Source: JAKVBK01 sp022447275 (GTDB lineage Bacteria; Pseudomonadota; Alphaproteobacteria; Rhodobacterales; Rhodobacteraceae). Taken from it: a stretch of DNA of 64,000 nucleotides. Numbering within the stretch: position 1 is the stretch's first letter; every line of letters starts with the position of its first letter. Below, piece by piece: positions 61,814-64,000 of this stretch. The notes below the pieces were generated by a model. The model did not search any database. It was not told the origin of the DNA and saw nothing but the letters and a program-made list of their open reading frames with translations. The DNA lies in assembly GCA_047125605.1 (NCBI GenBank), contig CP138932.1, positions 1,736,001-1,800,000 of the forward strand, read 5' to 3'. A program made the position numbers and the translations under genes.

Positions 61814-63355
61814 TCACCGCGAAGAGGACCCTTTGTAGAATGGTATCCGGTGTGACGTGTTCTGAAGATAGTCACTGTAAAACTTTTCGACTTCCGGAAA
61901 CACTTCCTTGCGCAGCCAATGCCGCTCTTCTTCTTCCGCATCCCGGGATTTGGAGAGGGCCTCCGCGATCTGTGCCAGAACCGCGTCGCGATCGACGAAA
62001 GTGAATGTACCGTCTTCGAAAACCGTTCTTCCCGCGACCAGCACGGCCTTGACGTCTTTGGTTTTGGCGCGGTGCATCAAGGCGTCCAATGGCGGGATAT
62101 CAGGATCCTGGTGCGGATATGTTGCGCTATCATAGTCTAGGATCGCAGCGTCCATTTGGCATCCAGCCTCGAGGCGGCCAATCGTTGCCCCAAACGGGGT
62201 GGTCTTTGCGCCATGCGCGGTTGCCATGCGCAATACCTGGGCTGGAGAGGGAACGTCAGAGCGCGTCATGCCAGGCACCCGATGGACTGTTAAAGCCATG
62301 CGCATTTCTTGTAGCATGTCGCGGTCATCGTTAATGCCCGCTTCGTCGATCCCCATGGCAACAGTCATGCCGCGCTTTTGGAGTTCCATCAAAGGCAGAA
62401 CACCCGAGCGGAGACGGAAATTCGACGAGCAGTTGTGGCAAATACAAGTGCCTGTGCCGGCGCATATCTCGATGTCTTCTTCGGTCATCCACACCCCATG
62501 GCCCAGTGTCATGTGCGGCCCCAACAACCCCAGCTTTTCCAAGTGTTTGACCGCTGTCGTTCCGGTGCGGCGATGGGCGTATTCCTTTTGATATGCCGTC
62601 TCGAGCAAGTGCATATGCATCGGGACATCAGCAGTTCTGGATTTCTCTTGAATGGCCAGAAGTCCGTCGTCGGTCATCCAATGTAGGTTCGCCGGGGACA
62701 GTTGGATACGCGCCCGTGGATTCTCGTTCTGCTCTACAAGCACATCAAACAATTGCATGAACCCGTCGAAATCGAGGGTCTGCTGCGCAAGAAGCGCAGC
62801 CATCGCTTTTCCCACTTTGGGAGGGAGGCTCTCGCAAAATGCCTCATCCGCCTCATAAACAAACCTGTTCTGTTCACGCACGGCATAGCAGTAAGAGACA
62901 CGCATGCCGATGTCTTCGTAGGCCTTCAGAACGCTGCTAGCTGAAGCGACCACATCATCCAGACTGCCCTTGGCCCAACCCTGTATGTGCTGCACCGTTG
63001 TCACGCCAGACGCGATCATCTCAAAGGCTGAAAACAGCGTGTCTAGGTACGGATCGATTTTGCGCATCGCAAGCCGTGCTGCGAACCACAGCTCAAGCGG
63101 AGAGTCGGGCGCCCCCATTTGCAAGGGCGTCAAACCGATATGGTGATGGCTGTTGATGAACCCGGGCAGGATCATATGGTGCCTGTAGTGGGTTACGATG
63201 GCATCTGGGAAGCGCGCGGTAATGGCCCCCGCAGGTCCAGTCGCAAGAATGACCCCCTCTTCGAAAGCGATTGCCCCATCTTCAATCATCTCTGGGCTAT
63301 CATCATCTTTGATACCCGTGATGATCCAGCGGGCGCTCAGAATCTCAACATTCAT
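61814..63355 (-). CDS. Metal-dependent amidohydrolase (cytosine deaminase/TrzN-like)
   Basis: 513 residues. Metal-site features of amidohydrolases: HxH in GFINSHHHIG, His in HMHLLET, His in LGHGVWM and Asp in GIDEAGINDD, with composite-domain strands at both ends (ILPGF and the C-terminal VAGRTVFEDG). Likely a deaminase or hydrolase of a nitrogen heterocycle or related compound. It lies 190 bases downstream of a TRAP large permease on the same strand and may act on the imported compound. Confidence 0.8.
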   Translation of the reverse strand: MNVEILSARWIITGIKDDDSPEMIEDGAIAFEEGVILATGPAGAITARFPDAIVTHYRHHMILPGFINSHHHIGLTPLQMGAPDSPLELWFAARLAMRKIDPYLDTLFSAFEMIASGVTTVQHIQGWAKGSLDDVVASASSVLKAYEDIGMRVSYCYAVREQNRFVYEADEAFCESLPPKVGKAMAALLAQQTLDFDGFMQLFDVLVEQNENPRARIQLSPANLHWMTDDGLLAIQEKSRTADVPMHMHLLETAYQKEYAHRRTGTTAVKHLEKLGLLGPHMTLGHGVWMTEEDIEICAGTGTCICHNCSSNFRLRSGVLPLMELQKRGMTVAMGIDEAGINDDRDMLQEMRMALTVHRVPGMTRSDVPSPAQVLRMATAHGAKTTPFGATIGRLEAGCQMDAAILDYDSATYPHQDPDIPPLDALMHRAKTKDVKAVLVAGRTVFEDGTFTFVDRDAVLAQIAEALSKSRDAEEEERHWLRKEVFPEVEKFYSDYLQNTSHRIPFYKGSSSR

Positions 63356-63547
63356 GATGCTTCCATTTCATTGTCGGTGTAGGTCGTCGCACCACGCGGC
63401 ACATTTCCCGCTGGTCGCAAAAGCAACGTCGTCTGGCCTTTGGTCGTTCGTATGTCGGGGCCCAGTAAGCCAGTTGCAGGGGTGTACGGCGATCGCTCCG
63501 AGTTAAATGAGGCTTCAAAGAACGAGGCAGGAGCTTTTCTACCGGCA

Positions 63548-64000
63548 CTAAAACAGCGCCTCAGGGATGATCATGACGATCTGGGGCCACACGATGATCA
63601 GGCCGATCATGATCAACATGGCCGCGACAAAGGGCAAAATACCGCGATAGACATCGGCAAGTTCACCATGCCCACGCACACCTTGAACCACATAAAGGTT
63701 CATGCCGACCGGCGGCGTAATCAGGGCAAGCTCCATCATGATGACAAGGAAAATGCCAAACCAGACCGGGTCTATGCCAAGATGCAAAATAACCGGCATC
63801 ACCACGGGGATGGTCCCCACCATCATCGAGAGCGTCTCCAAAAAGCAGCCCATCACCAAATAGAACAGAACGAGGATCAGGATCATCTCGGTTGCATCAA
63901 GGCCCAGTTCTGTGACGGCGCGGCTCATGGCCTGAGGCACCCCAAGCAGGCCAACGATGAAGTTCAGAAAGAAGGCAGCAGTGATGATGAACAACAACAT
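63548..64000 (-). CDS. TRAP transporter large permease (DctM family), 5'-truncated by window edge
   Basis: The last 150 residues of a DctM protein; the start lies off the right edge. Conserved C-terminal elements are MMVGTIPVVMPVILHLGIDP, WFGIFLVIMMELALITPPVG and MNLYVVQG. Same strand as the amidohydrolase gene, suggesting one transcription unit. Confidence 0.85.
   Translation of the reverse strand: MLLFIITAAFFLNFIVGLLGVPQAMSRAVTELGLDATEMILILVLFYLVMGCFLETLSMMVGTIPVVMPVILHLGIDPVWFGIFLVIMMELALITPPVGMNLYVVQGVRGHGELADVYRGILPFVAAMLIMIGLIIVWPQIVMIIPEALF

Noticed and set aside
1..64000. CRISPR arrays, insertion sequences, prophage or toxin-antitoxin loci
   Set aside because: No regularly spaced repeats, transposase, integrase, phage structural or toxin-antitoxin motifs were found on either strand.

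Overview
The window reads as chromosome of a marine alphaproteobacterium of the Roseobacter group (Rhodobacteraceae). The evidence is GC-rich, tightly overlapping catabolic operons, TRAP and ABC uptake systems, C3-sulfonate (DHPS/sulfolactate) and carnitine degradation genes, a Hint-domain protein of the type common in this family, and a cobalamin riboswitch. No CRISPR array, insertion sequence, phage gene or rRNA was seen. The only tRNA-like sequence is a 3'-end fragment near 61.0 kb.

Layout. 0-5.4 kb: minus-strand operon hpsN-hpsO-hpsP-suyA-suyB for 2,3-dihydroxypropane-1-sulfonate (DHPS) through sulfolactate to pyruvate plus sulfite, with a divergent LacI-type regulator. 5.4-7.5 kb: stand-alone paaZ. 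7.6-12.1 kb: a BKACE enzyme divergent from a glycine-betaine-type ABC transporter. 12.3-18.8 kb: aroQ, an Asp/Glu-racemase-like gene divergent from an FAD amino-acid oxidase, a complete TRAP transporter and a BASS-like permease. 19.1-24.7 kb: DEAD-box helicase, MFS exporter, monomeric isocitrate dehydrogenase. 24.8-29.3 kb: carnitine operon (BKACE, small Cys-rich exported protein, SDR, carnitine dehydrogenase/thioesterase fusion) with a divergent CdhR-like regulator. 29.4-31.5 kb: LysR/YeiH pair, a candidate sulfite or sulfate exporter with its regulator.

31.6-45.8 kb is an amino-sugar regulon: GH20 hexosaminidase and GntR regulator on the minus strand, then a plus-strand run of an ABC sugar importer, a Gfo/Idh oxidoreductase, two different SIS-domain enzymes (NagB-II-like and AgaS-like), a ROK kinase, a GatZ/KbaZ-family protein, NagA and CutC, nearly all coupled by overlapping start and stop codons. 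The combination suggests use of both GlcNAc and GalNAc. The GalNAc branch may end in a tagatose-6-phosphate 4-epimerase instead of the usual kinase and aldolase.

45.8-64 kb is looser and has more AT-rich gaps. It holds small hypothetical and membrane proteins, an IclR regulator divergent from a methanethiol-oxidase-like (SBP56) gene coupled to a 2Fe-2S ferredoxin and a CoA-binding protein, davAB (lysine to 5-aminovalerate), a Hint-domain protein, and a ZnuABC/AztABC-like metal ABC transporter. That transporter is preceded by a 48-codon membrane ORF and a cobalamin riboswitch, so it is a candidate cobalt importer. An isoprenylcysteine-methyltransferase-like protein, an amidohydrolase and a truncated TRAP large permease close the window.

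Together the genes describe a generalist that takes up algal and animal-derived organics (sulfonates, carnitine or betaines, amino sugars, lysine, methylated sulfur) and feeds them into central metabolism. Product names rest on reading translated motifs and gene context. No database search was run.
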